DNA of 64,000 bases from an uncultured Selenomonadales bacterium (GTDB taxonomy: Bacteria; Bacillota; Negativicutes; Selenomonadales; Selenomonadaceae), in contig OMYB01000002.1 in the NCBI GenBank assembly GCA_900315155.1, positions 1 through 64,000 on the forward strand, read 5' to 3'. The stretch's first letter is position 1; every line of letters begins with the position of its first letter. Positions 45,906 to 53,673 of this stretch are shown here, piece after piece. The notes beneath the pieces are model-generated. The model ran no database searches. It was not told the DNA's origin and worked only from the letters and a program-made list of their open reading frames with translations. The translations under genes were made by a program, and so were the position numbers.

Positions 45906-47087
45906 TTAGTCCATCTCTGCCGCGAGACGCTTCATCTCGGCCTTCTGATGAGCCTCTGCCGCCAGGCGCTGCTGCATCTGCTTTTTCGACTTGTAGAACT
46001 TGATGCAGAACAGCACTGCGACGATGCCCATGTAGATGAGGAACGCGCCGATTTCCTTGGAAATATCCGGCAGGCTCGCCCCGCGCTCGATGATGTCGCG
46101 CGTGAAATGGAACTCCCACGTGAGCGGGAAAATATGCGAAACGTTCACGACCCAGTCCGGGTAGAACGCCGTCGGTCCCGTCGGTCCGCCGAAGATAAAG
46201 CCGCCCGGGATAAAGAGGATCATGCGCGAGGACGCAATGCCCGGGTTGGCCGCCGTCCAGCCGAACAGCAGGCTCAGCATGCCGACGGTCATGACGTAGA
46301 AAACCTGCAAAATCAGGAACTCAATGAGATTTCCGGAAAACGTCATATCGCCGAGCACGCGCAAGAGGCCCATGCCGAAGACAAACGATACCGCGAGGCA
46401 CGCGCCATAGGGAATGATGCGCAGGATGAGATCCCACGGCGTACCGTTCATGAGGATGCCGTCGAGCTGATGCGTGAGGCGCAGGCGCGGAATCATACCG
46501 ATGGTCGCAAACGTAAAGAACATCGAACCGAAGAAGAATAGGAAGCCCTGCACCTCGACGTTGTAGTTCGACCCGTTCGGGTTGAACAGATTGCGGTCCG
46601 CGAGGCCGATTGTGCCCTGCAAGCTGTCATTCGTGCTGCCCGGGTCGCCCGACGCCGCCGCGTTATCGAGCCCGAGGAGCTGGTTGAGTGCCACTTTGAT
46701 GTTCGAGCTCTGCGCCGTGTTCGTATTGTCGTAGAACACGCCGACATTCGCGGCCTCTCCCGTGTACCGGCTCTTCTCGAGATCCGGCGGGAAATAAATC
46801 ACGGCGATGGCCTGATCCCGGTAAAACAGCGTGGACGGATCCGTCGGCGTATTGAGCACAGCCGTGACGTGCATGTACTCCGAAGCGTTGATCTTATTCG
46901 TCATCTCGCGGCTGTAGGCCGAGTTATCGAGGTCGATGATCGCGACAGGCGCGTCCTCCGAGATGTTGCCGCTGAGCATCGTGCCCAGCACGAGAGCGAT
47001 GACCGTCGCAACCATGATGCAGACTTTTTCATACGGCATGCCCTGACCGGAGAACAGGAACCGGATTTCATCTCTTAGTGAATTCAC
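45906..47087 (-). CDS. ABC-2 type efflux permease (YhhJ/YbhR-like)
   Basis: An integral membrane permease of the ABC-2 export family. It has TM1 (about 21-41), a large extracytoplasmic domain (about 42-175, VAIIDLDNSAYSREMTNKI), then about five more helices with the FFFGSMFFTFATIGMIPRLRLTHQ loop and FIFGGPTGPTAFYPDWVVNVSHIFPLTWE. 393 residues. The highly charged C-terminus is coiled. No ATP-binding subunit or second permease is encoded nearby, so either the ATPase is elsewhere or the system is incomplete. It overlaps the HlyD gene by 20 nt. Confidence 0.9.
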   Translation of the reverse strand: MNSLRDEIRFLFSGQGMPYEKVCIMVATVIALVLGTMLSGNISEDAPVAIIDLDNSAYSREMTNKINASEYMHVTAVLNTPTDPSTLFYRDQAIAVIYFPPDLEKSRYTGEAANVGVFYDNTNTAQSSNIKVALNQLLGLDNAAASGDPGSTNDSLQGTIGLADRNLFNPNGSNYNVEVQGFLFFFGSMFFTFATIGMIPRLRLTHQLDGILMNGTPWDLILRIIPYGACLAVSFVFGMGLLRVLGDMTFSGNLIEFLILQVFYVMTVGMLSLLFGWTAANPGIASSRMILFIPGGFIFGGPTGPTAFYPDWVVNVSHIFPLTWEFHFTRDIIERGASLPDISKEIGAFLIYMGIVAVLFCIKFYKSKKQMQQRLAAEAHQKAEMKRLAAEMD

Positions 47088-48168
47088 TGTCTTTCACCCC
47101 GATCGTCATGCCTGGAACCACACCGTCCTGCGGATCGATGAAAATGCGGACCTGGAAGCCCGTGAGGTCAGCCTGCCCTTTTTCGCGGGACTGCTTGAGA
47201 TCGGCAAAGCCCGGTGCCTTCGTGAGCAGGCGGATCGTACCGGAGACTTGCTTTTCGCCCGCGACCGTCGTGCCCATAATCGTGTCGCCTTCGCTGAGGC
47301 CTTTAGCCTGATCCTCGCTGATGTAGATATCGTAGTAAGCGCGATTGCTCTCGAGCAGTACGACCGGCGTCGACGGGGAGATCATCTCGCCCTCTTTCGC
47401 GAGGACCTTCAGCACCTTGCCATCCTCCGGCGCGCGAAGCGTCAGGCGCTCTTTCTGCACCTCGAGAGCCTGCTTCTGCTGGCTGAGCGCATCGATATCG
47501 TTGCTCATGTTGCTCGCGGCCTGGCGCTGCTGCGCGATCGTCGGCAGGTTCAGGCTGTCCGTATCGCCCGTGTCGCGGGCACCGGCGAGGAGTTTGTCGA
47601 GGAGCTGCTGCTGCTGCTCCACGTTCGCCTGTGCGACGTTCAGCGCCATCGTGGCATCATCGAGCTGGGACTGCGCGACGGCACCGGCCGCCACGAGAGC
47701 GGATTTACGCTGGTAGTCGATCTGGCTGTTTTTCAGCGTCGCAGCCGCTGCGGATACGGCCGCGCGCTGCTGGTCGATCTGGCGGAAGCTCTGCGTCTCG
47801 TCATTATCGGCCTTCATATAGTTGATGGCCTGTGTGCCGCCCTGCGAACGGATCTGCGCATCGAGCTGCGCAATCTGCGCCTGGAGTTTCTCGATGGCGA
47901 GATCCGTATCCGTCGAGTCGAGCTGCATGATGATATCGCCTTTTTTGACCTCGTCGCCCTCGTTCACGCACTGGCTGATGAGGCGGCCGCTCACGCTGTC
48001 AAACGACATCTTGACCTGCTCCGCCGTGAGGATACCCTCCTTCTTTTCCATGCCGAGGGCAATGGCATCATGCCCTTTGTACATGAGCAGCAGCCCGCCG
48101 ATGAACAGCAGAGCGATGAACGCCACCCCGACGCGCAGGGCTTTCTTCTTCGTATTGACCGGATTCAT
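47068..48168 (-). CDS. HlyD/EmrA-type membrane fusion protein
   Basis: The periplasmic adaptor of a drug or toxin exporter. It has one N-terminal membrane anchor (VGVAFIALLFIGGLLLMY), a biotinyl-lipoyl half-motif (GRLISQCVNEGDEVKKGDIIMQLD), a long alpha-helical hairpin rich in Gln/Ala (about 85-240), then the second lipoyl half (LTLRAPEDGKVLKVLAKEGEMI) and a beta-barrel domain. 366 residues. It lies downstream of marR and overlaps the permease gene. Confidence 0.94.
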   Translation of the reverse strand: MNPVNTKKKALRVGVAFIALLFIGGLLLMYKGHDAIALGMEKKEGILTAEQVKMSFDSVSGRLISQCVNEGDEVKKGDIIMQLDSTDTDLAIEKLQAQIAQLDAQIRSQGGTQAINYMKADNDETQSFRQIDQQRAAVSAAAATLKNSQIDYQRKSALVAAGAVAQSQLDDATMALNVAQANVEQQQQLLDKLLAGARDTGDTDSLNLPTIAQQRQAASNMSNDIDALSQQKQALEVQKERLTLRAPEDGKVLKVLAKEGEMISPSTPVVLLESNRAYYDIYISEDQAKGLSEGDTIMGTTVAGEKQVSGTIRLLTKAPGFADLKQSREKGQADLTGFQVRIFIDPQDGVVPGMTIGVKDSEFTKR

Positions 48169-48200
48169 AATTCCCTATCCTTTCTATGCCTATGCCGGCC

Positions 48201-48683
48201 TCACGCCGACAACTTCTTCAACAGGCGGATGAGCTCTTTCTGCTCCGACTCTGTGAGTTTCTCCATGAGCTTCGTCACGCGCAGGTAGTGCGGCGGCAGG
48301 ATTGTATCCATAAAGGAAATCCCCTTCGCCGTGAGCCGCACGACCTTGCCGCGGCCGTCGCCCGCAGCTGGCACGACATCCACCATGCCATCCCGCTCGA
48401 GCCGCTGCAGCATATTGCTGATCGTCGCGCGCGTCACACCGACCTTCGCGGCCAGCTGTGACGGCGCCACCCCCTCGCGGTTCTGATGCAGCACGATGAG
48501 CGCGCAGAACTTGCCCTCTGACAAGTGGTACTCCGCCTGCAGCACATCGAGGACCTCTGCCTGGATACCCTCTGCCGCCTGCTTGATGCCCAGCATCGCA
48601 ATCACCGCCGCCGGATGAATCTCCGGCACCACTTCCGCATGCCGCTCCAGCTCCTCCCACGTAGGGATCATCTCCCTCTTCAT
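48201..48683 (-). CDS. MarR-family transcriptional regulator
   Basis: A winged-helix repressor. It has YHLSEGKFCALIVLHQNREGVAPSQLAAKVGVTRATISNMLQRLERDGMV (recognition helix) and the wing AAGDGRGKVVRLTAKG. 160 residues. The ATG at 48683 follows AAGGTGGAG. It is first in the marR-hlyD-permease-usp run. A perfect palindrome lies just downstream of its own promoter, so it probably represses this efflux operon until a ligand binds. Confidence 0.94.
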   Translation of the reverse strand: MKREMIPTWEELERHAEVVPEIHPAAVIAMLGIKQAAEGIQAEVLDVLQAEYHLSEGKFCALIVLHQNREGVAPSQLAAKVGVTRATISNMLQRLERDGMVDVVPAAGDGRGKVVRLTAKGISFMDTILPPHYLRVTKLMEKLTESEQKELIRLLKKLSA

Positions 48684-48716
48684 CGCTCCACCTTCCTGTA
48701 TCATCTACCTCGCACT

Positions 48717-48740
48717 AGTTAGTTAGCTTTCTAACTAACT
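48717..48740. promoter_or_regulatory. MarR operator (perfect palindrome)
   Basis: AGTTAGTTAG (48717-48726) and CTAACTAACT (48731-48740) with a 4-nt centre, placed at about +5 to +30 of the marR transcript. Its size and position fit a MarR dimer roadblock. Confidence 0.85.
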
Positions 48741-48751
48741 TACGATGAATT

Positions 48752-48780
48752 ATTATAGCGGAATCCCAGGAAAACGTCAA
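48752..48780 (-). promoter_or_regulatory. Promoter of the marR efflux operon
   Basis: TTGACG (48775-48780), 17 bp, TATAAT (48752-48757) on the minus strand. Confidence 0.85.
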
Positions 48781-48782
48781 GC

Positions 48783-48825
48783 AAAAAGCCGCCATGAAAA
48801 AGGAATATTTTCCCTTCATGGCGGC
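48783..48825 (-). terminator. Intrinsic terminator after the aldose epimerase gene
   Basis: GCCGCCATGAA (48815-48825) pairs with TTCATGGCGGC (48788-48798) on the minus strand, followed by TTTTTGC. The T-run end overlaps the marR -35. Confidence 0.88.
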
Positions 48826-48859
48826 ATCGTATGATATAAAGGAATGTTTGTGTTTTTAA

Positions 48860-49735
48860 TCAGCCGATTGTAATGGTATATTCTGCGTGGAATGTCTTGC
48901 CCGGCGCGAGTTTCTGCGTGCCGGCTTTGTCGACGAACTCGCCGTTGAAGTCCGCGAAGTCTGCGTGACCGTACCAGGGCTCGAGGCAGAGGAACGGACC
49001 GCCGCCTTTCTCGGGCATCCAGAGGCCCCAGTAGGGGAATCCGGGCGCAGAAATGGAGATAGACTTTTCGCTCTTCGTCGAGCGGATCGTGAGCGTGTCG
49101 GACTTCAGATCGTCGTAGGCGCGCACGCCGCCCGCGAAAAGCGCATCCGTGAGCGGCAGTTTCGTGCCCTGGAGGCTCGGCTCTTTCTCATGCGAAAACA
49201 GTACGCCCGGGGCGAGCTGGTAGCACTCCGTGTCCTCCTCACGGTTGAACTCGACGTAGCAGTCCTCCAGCTTTTCTCCGTAAACAATCGGACAGCGTAA
49301 CGCCGGGTGCGCACCGATGGAGAACACCATCTCCGTCTCGTCCTCGTTCGTCACGTCCCATGTCACGCGGATGCTGCGGCCGACGAGCACATAGCCCACC
49401 TCGAGGCGGAACTTCCACGGGTATTGTTTCAGGGACTCCTCCGTCCAGCTGAGCATGAAGCGGATTGCATCCTTTTTCTGCTCCACCAGGGTAAAGTCCG
49501 AGATACGCGCAAGGCCGTGCGCAGGCAGTTCGTACGTCTTGCCACCCACGCGGTATTTCCCGTCCACAAGCTTGCCGACGATGGGGAACAGCAGCGGTGC
49601 GCTGTATTTCCACCACGTCGGATCGCCGCGCCACAGATACTCCGTCTCATCCGCCCGCTCCTTGATCGAGCGCAGCTCCGCGCCGTGGTCACGTACCTGC
49701 ACGAGCAGGTCCGCATTTTCCAATGCATATAACAT
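48860..49735 (-). CDS. Aldose 1-epimerase family protein (YeaD/LacX-like)
   Basis: A galactose-mutarotase-fold protein of the LacX/Gal-2-like branch. It has GAELRSIKERADETEYLWRGDPTWWKYSAPLLFPIVG, LPAHGLAR (active-site His), FSIGAHPALRCP (second His) and a C-terminal acidic residue in LCLEPWYGHADF. It would interconvert sugar anomers; the substrate is unknown. The ATG at 49735 is preferred (AAAGG about 9 nt upstream); an ATG three codons earlier is too close to the AAAGG. 291 residues. No operon partner. Confidence 0.9.
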   Translation of the reverse strand: MLYALENADLLVQVRDHGAELRSIKERADETEYLWRGDPTWWKYSAPLLFPIVGKLVDGKYRVGGKTYELPAHGLARISDFTLVEQKKDAIRFMLSWTEESLKQYPWKFRLEVGYVLVGRSIRVTWDVTNEDETEMVFSIGAHPALRCPIVYGEKLEDCYVEFNREEDTECYQLAPGVLFSHEKEPSLQGTKLPLTDALFAGGVRAYDDLKSDTLTIRSTKSEKSISISAPGFPYWGLWMPEKGGGPFLCLEPWYGHADFADFNGEFVDKAGTQKLAPGKTFHAEYTITIG

Positions 49736-49923
49736 GAGGTCCATCCTTTCCTGTTGTTCACACCACTTCATTGATACACTATACTCATTATACACGAGTC
49801 CCTCATGAAAATGTTTTCAAAAACTGACGAGGTGAAAACAATCGTCACCATCGAGGACAGTAACAGACCCTTCCTTTTAATATTATCGAATTACAATAAA
49901 GTAAAGCGGAAGGGGGATATCTA

Positions 49924-50339
49924 ATGCATACGATTCGATTATTTTTACTGATCGTCGCCGTTTTGCTGACGAGCGCTACCGTGACGGCCGCCGCGTCACC
50001 CGATACGACCGTCGCATGTTATACCGCTGCACCGGACGGGCGTGAGGCGTATGTCCGGGCCGCCGTGGCATGCGTGCACAGTATTTCATGCGTCGCGCAG
50101 CACGGGCAAAAACACTGACTGACGGTGCAAAAGCGTTCGTGAACGCCGCACTCCATGCCGAACTCGGCCTGCGCGAAGAGCGTGAAGCCGACCGATGGGC
50201 AGCGGCACTTCTGCCACGCGCAGGCATCGCGCCCACCACCGCCATCAGCCTTTGGGCGCACCTCGAAGCCGCGGGCATCTCTGACGATTCGTACTCGCAC
50301 CCATCATATAAAGAGCGAAAAAAAATCTACGGAAATTGA
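49924..50339 (+). pseudogene. Frameshifted secreted M48-like peptidase remnant
   Basis: A strong ribosome binding site (AAGGGGG) precedes an ATG encoding a clear signal peptide (MHTIRLFLLIVAVLLTSATV) and about 40 mature residues. That frame stops at 50118. In the next frame the coding continues from about 50070 as AFVNAALHAELGLREEREAD, then RWAAALLPRAGI, ending HPSYKERKKIYGN. E-x-EAD-x-W-A and the HP-x-x-x-ER ending are typical of the C-terminal half of M48-type metallopeptidases. The zinc HExxH is missing. A 1-nt loss plus an internal deletion would explain this. The same IYGN ending recurs beside the second amrS gene. It is divergent from the epimerase gene; the upstream 190 bp holds no clear promoter. 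Confidence 0.6.
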
Positions 50340-50340
50340 T

Positions 50341-50371
50341 CCATCGCCCATTCCCTCTCTACGCAAAAAGA
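50341..50371 (-). repeat. Relic of the AAA ATPase gene start region
   Basis: ccatcgc-cattccctctctacgcaaaaagac (with small differences) matches 57304-57336, the ribosome-binding and start region of the AAA ATPase gene. Here it lies between amrS copy 1 and the peptidase remnant with no ATPase attached. It is absent at the corresponding place beside amrS copy 2. Confidence 0.65.
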
Positions 50372-50380
50372 CGAATTTTC

Positions 50381-51226
50381 CTACACATTGCCCGGATACA
50401 CATGGGATAGGTAGAGCCGGGCGATATGTTGCAACTGCCGCAACGTCGCCACCGGCGTCGGATCGATGTCGCAGTGGTAGCGCGGGAAATAACGCGAAAG
50501 ATGCAAGGGAATATCCGATGACAGCGAAGCCAGCCACTGCGCGGCCGCCGCGATCTCCCCGGGATCGTCGTTGCGCCCAGGGATGACGAGCGTCGTGACC
50601 TCGACGTGCACGCCCGCGGCGACCGCTGCCGCAATCGTGTTCTGCGTCGTATGCAGGTCACCGCCCAGCCAGTCATAGTACGCCTGTGAAAAGCCTTTGA
50701 GGTCAATGTTCATGGCATCCACTAGCGGCAGCAGCGCCTGCAGAGGCTCGGTACAGATTTGCCCGTTCGTCACCAGTACGACGGCCAATCCCTGCGCACG
50801 CAGCAGCGGCGCACAATCGAGCAGATACTCATAGCTCACGAGCGGCTCGTTATACGTAAAGGCCACGCCGATACTCCCCCGCTGTTCCCGCGCCTCCACG
50901 GCCAGCGCTGCGAGCGCCTCAGGCGACACGACCTGCTGCGTGCGCACCTCCCCCACCCGTGCGCGGGAGAGTTCATAGTTCTGGCAGAACGGGCAATCGA
51001 GATTGCAGCCATAGCTGCCAACGGAGAGAATGACGCTGCCCGGGTGAAAATGATACAGTGGCTTCTTCTCGATCGGGTCTAGCGCGACAGCCGCCAGCTG
51101 TCCATAATTCGTGCAGACCACCCGCCTGTCCACACACGCCCGCGCCCCGCAGAAACCACTCTGTCCCTCGCGCAGATGGCAATGACGCGGGCACAATCCG
51201 CAGACCACTGCAGGCCTCTCCGCCAT
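50381..51226 (-). CDS. amrS: AmrS-type radical SAM protein, copy 1
   Basis: A radical SAM enzyme of the AmmeMemoRadiSam system, whose reaction is not established. It has an N-terminal cysteine cluster CGLCPRHCHLREGQSGFCGAR, the radical SAM CxxxCxxC in GCNLDCPFCQN, GVAFTYNEPLVSYEYLLD and MNIDLKGFSQAYY. The ATG at 51226 (MAERPAVVCG) follows GGGGAG with 9 nt spacing; a longer form from 51250 would begin MNYGELLV. 281 residues. The partners AMMECR1 and MEMO are not in the window. It is nearly identical to a second gene 7.6 kb away. Confidence 0.9.
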   Translation of the reverse strand: MAERPAVVCGLCPRHCHLREGQSGFCGARACVDRRVVCTNYGQLAAVALDPIEKKPLYHFHPGSVILSVGSYGCNLDCPFCQNYELSRARVGEVRTQQVVSPEALAALAVEAREQRGSIGVAFTYNEPLVSYEYLLDCAPLLRAQGLAVVLVTNGQICTEPLQALLPLVDAMNIDLKGFSQAYYDWLGGDLHTTQNTIAAAVAAGVHVEVTTLVIPGRNDDPGEIAAAAQWLASLSSDIPLHLSRYFPRYHCDIDPTPVATLRQLQHIARLYLSHVYPGNV

Positions 51227-51248
51227 AACCAGCAACTCCCCATAATTC

Positions 51249-51350
51249 ATCCTTTTTACAGCTTAAATTTTGTTGCCAATCCTACTCAAGCCGTGCCCTC
51301 TAACGGATCAGAAATGACCTGCCCGCCATACACTTTCTCGGGCGCAATAT
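51249..51350. repeat. Flanking repeat R, copy A
   Basis: About 100 bp, starting atcctttttacagcttaaat, that recurs at 57365-57476 with scattered substitutions. On the minus strand it could be the 3' end of a lost gene (reading IDIAPEKVYGGQV and ending EGTA-stop in both copies). The protein was not recognised. It lies between amrS copy 1 and the lysR stop. Confidence 0.8.
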
Positions 51351-52231
51351 CAATTCAGGGATTGCCCATAGTTCTGGCAAAAGTCCAAAAAAGCCTGTAA
51401 TGTGGGCGTGAGATATTTGTTTTGGTGATAAACGACACGGAAAGTACGCGAGAATCGTACACCTTGGACAGCAAACGTCTGCAGACGCCCCGCACGCAAA
51501 AATGGCTCTGCTACGCGCTGAGAAAGTGCCGTCAGGCCCAAATCTGCGGCCACAGCCTGCAGGATAGAGGCGGAATTGTTGTATACGCCGACCGTTGTAA
51601 AAGGCAGTTCAGCCGCCTGCATAACCGCCTCGAAAAGTGCCCGCGTGCCGCTGCCCTCCTCGCGCAGGATAAAAGGTGCCCCCGCAATGGCCTCGCGCGA
51701 CGCCTCTCCATGCAACTGGCGCACCGGTGCCGCGAGAAACACGAGCTCGTCACGCATAAATGGCCGCGCCACAAGCTGTGACGATGTGATCTCGCCCTCA
51801 ATCAGCGCAACGTCGATATCGTCCGCCAGCAGGCGCTGTTCCAGCTCGCGCGTATTGCCAACGCGTGAAAGCAACCGACAATGCGGCTGTGTCACATGGA
51901 AGGCATGCAATAGGGGCACGAATACACTTTCGCCGATGGAAAGTGTCGCACCGATAGTCAATGGGCTGGCCACCGCGAAACCGCGCATGGCCTCATCTGC
52001 CTGATGTGCCAGTGCCAGCATATGCGTGGCATAGCCGAGCAAAGCCTCCCCTGCTGCCGTCAGGTGCAGCTGCCGCCCGATACGGTCGAACAGTGCCGTG
52101 CCGTAATGCTCCTCCAACTCACGCACAGCCTGGCTCACCGACGGCTGAGAAATATGGAGTACGCCCGCCGCCCCCGTCATCGAGGACTCACGACAGACGG
52201 CCTGAAATATACGAAAATGACGCAGTGTCAT
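51350..52231 (-). CDS. LysR-family regulator (CysB/YeiE-like)
   Basis: An N-terminal winged helix (LRHFRIFQAVCRESSMTGAAGVLHISQPSVSQAVRELE) and a periplasmic-binding-like effector domain (LTIGATLSIGESVFVPLLHAF, ILREEGSGTRALFEAV). 293 residues. The ATG at 52231 follows AGGAG with 8 nt spacing. It lies downstream of yeiH on the same strand, across a terminator. LysR/YeiH pairs are common, so it probably regulates yeiH. Its 3' end abuts repeat R. Confidence 0.93.
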   Translation of the reverse strand: MTLRHFRIFQAVCRESSMTGAAGVLHISQPSVSQAVRELEEHYGTALFDRIGRQLHLTAAGEALLGYATHMLALAHQADEAMRGFAVASPLTIGATLSIGESVFVPLLHAFHVTQPHCRLLSRVGNTRELEQRLLADDIDVALIEGEITSSQLVARPFMRDELVFLAAPVRQLHGEASREAIAGAPFILREEGSGTRALFEAVMQAAELPFTTVGVYNNSASILQAVAADLGLTALSQRVAEPFLRAGRLQTFAVQGVRFSRTFRVVYHQNKYLTPTLQAFLDFCQNYGQSLN

Positions 52232-52251
52232 AGTACAAGCTCCTACCAACA

Positions 52252-52278
52252 CAAAAAGGCTGACCCATTGTCAGCCTA
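52252..52278 (-). terminator. Terminator between yeiH and lysR
   Basis: AGGCTGAC (52271-52278) and GTCAGCCT (52258-52265) with a short loop on the minus strand, followed by TTTTGTG. lysR begins only 20 bp later, so lysR expression depends on readthrough or an unseen promoter. Confidence 0.75.
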
Positions 52279-52331
52279 TACTCAGGAAACGCTGCTCACC
52301 CCTCAGCATTTCCTCAGCCGTAAAATTTTAC

Positions 52332-53423
52332 TCAGAAAAACACCCGCACAATGGTATACGCTAAGCCTACCAAAAATATCGAGCACAGGCAAGCGCTCGT
52401 GAGCGGACGCGCACCTTTATGCGCGACGACGGAGAAATTCACGTTGAGTCCCAATGCCGCCATCGCCATGCCGAGCAGGATATAGGCGAGCGTCACGAGA
52501 CTACTCGTGAGCTCCGAGACGAACGGCACATACGTGCCCACGGCACTTGCAAGCAGAAAACCGCCCATAAACCAGGGGATTGGCACGCGCTTCAGCTGCG
52601 CCCACCAGCCCTGCGACGCCGTAGCATTTGCAGAAGTGGTCTCGACCTCCACGCTCCCCACACCGGCCAGAATCGCCTGACGCTGGACAACGGCCGTGCG
52701 GCGCGCCTCCAGTACCCCGACGAGCACGGCAACTGGTGCGAGCAACAGTACGCGGGAGAGTTTCGCCACAATGGCGGCATCCGTACCGACCGCGCCAGCC
52801 GCCCCGCCTGCGGCAACGGCGTGCGCAATTTCATGCAGGCTGAGCCCTGCGAGCGTACCGAACTGCGTCTCTGAGAAGCCAAGCACTGGCTGCAAGGCGA
52901 CGAGCACCAACGTGAACGCCGTACCGAGGATGGCCACGCAGGCCACGGCGAGCACCGAATCATCCGCTTTTGCTCTGGCCGCTCCCGCCACGCCCATGAC
53001 CGCCGCAGCACCACAAATAGACGAACCGCAGGCCGTGAGCACCGCGAGTGTATGCTCCACGCCAAACAACCGCCGCGCCACGACATAGTTCAGCGTGACC
53101 ATGACCGTGACAACCACGATGGCCGCCAACAGGCTTTTCATACCCGCACCCATGAGCAGGATGAGGTTTAGCTTAAAGCCCAGCAGGATAATGCCCGCCC
53201 GCAGAAACTTGTTGGCAATAAACGGCGTCGACTGCCGTGCTGCATTGCGCAGGCTCGTTACGCCCTGCAACGCCATCCCCAGCAGCAACGCCAATACCAG
53301 CGCTCCCACGAGTGATAGCCCCGGCAGCATCACGAGCCACTGCCCGCCCAATGAACAGGCCAACGTCACTAACAGTCCCACTGCTACCGCATACCGCGAA
53401 AAGAAAGTACGCATCAGTCCCAC
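52332..53423 (-). CDS. yeiH: YeiH/UPF0324 family membrane protein, putative sulfate-type exporter
   Basis: A polytopic membrane protein with about ten helices. The conserved features are LLLGMALQG, the KFLRAGIILLGFKL repeat, LTACGSSICGAAAVMG, LSLHEIAHAVAAGGAAG and LLGMAMAALGLNVNF. 363 residues. Family members are proposed to export sulfate or related anions; function here is inference. GTG start (53423) with AGGAGG and 8 nt spacing. It has its own promoter. Confidence 0.93.
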   Translation of the reverse strand: MGLMRTFFSRYAVAVGLLVTLACSLGGQWLVMLPGLSLVGALVLALLLGMALQGVTSLRNAARQSTPFIANKFLRAGIILLGFKLNLILLMGAGMKSLLAAIVVVTVMVTLNYVVARRLFGVEHTLAVLTACGSSICGAAAVMGVAGAARAKADDSVLAVACVAILGTAFTLVLVALQPVLGFSETQFGTLAGLSLHEIAHAVAAGGAAGAVGTDAAIVAKLSRVLLLAPVAVLVGVLEARRTAVVQRQAILAGVGSVEVETTSANATASQGWWAQLKRVPIPWFMGGFLLASAVGTYVPFVSELTSSLVTLAYILLGMAMAALGLNVNFSVVAHKGARPLTSACLCSIFLVGLAYTIVRVFF

Positions 53424-53466
53424 GAAGAAAACCTCCTAATAGAATACCACGAATCATTTCGTCCTT

Positions 53467-53495
53467 AGTATACAGAAGGTTTATGTATATGTAAA
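53467..53495 (-). promoter_or_regulatory. yeiH promoter
   Basis: TTTACA (53490-53495), 17 bp, TATACT (53467-53472) on the minus strand. Confidence 0.75.
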
Positions 53496-53546
53496 ATACT
53501 TTGTTTTAATAAATTTCATAAGTATTTAGCTATGAATAATCCCCCA

Positions 53547-53577
53547 GAAAGCGCCCCCTCCCGAAGGAAGGAGCGCC
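53547..53577 (-). terminator. Hairpin downstream of the aminotransferase gene
   Basis: A GC-rich stem with a TTCG loop (GCGCTCC... and GGGGGCGC arms with G-U pairs) on the minus strand. It is followed by TTTC rather than a long T-run, so it is a weak terminator call. Nothing else was recognised in 53578-53673. Confidence 0.4.
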
Positions 53578-53673
53578 AAGCCTCTCTATAGTCAGGAAGC
53601 TGTCATTCAGCTCCAATCAAGCCCGTGATATTGTTAAGTTTCAGAATTGGAAGTCAATGTTACCCTCGGCGGT

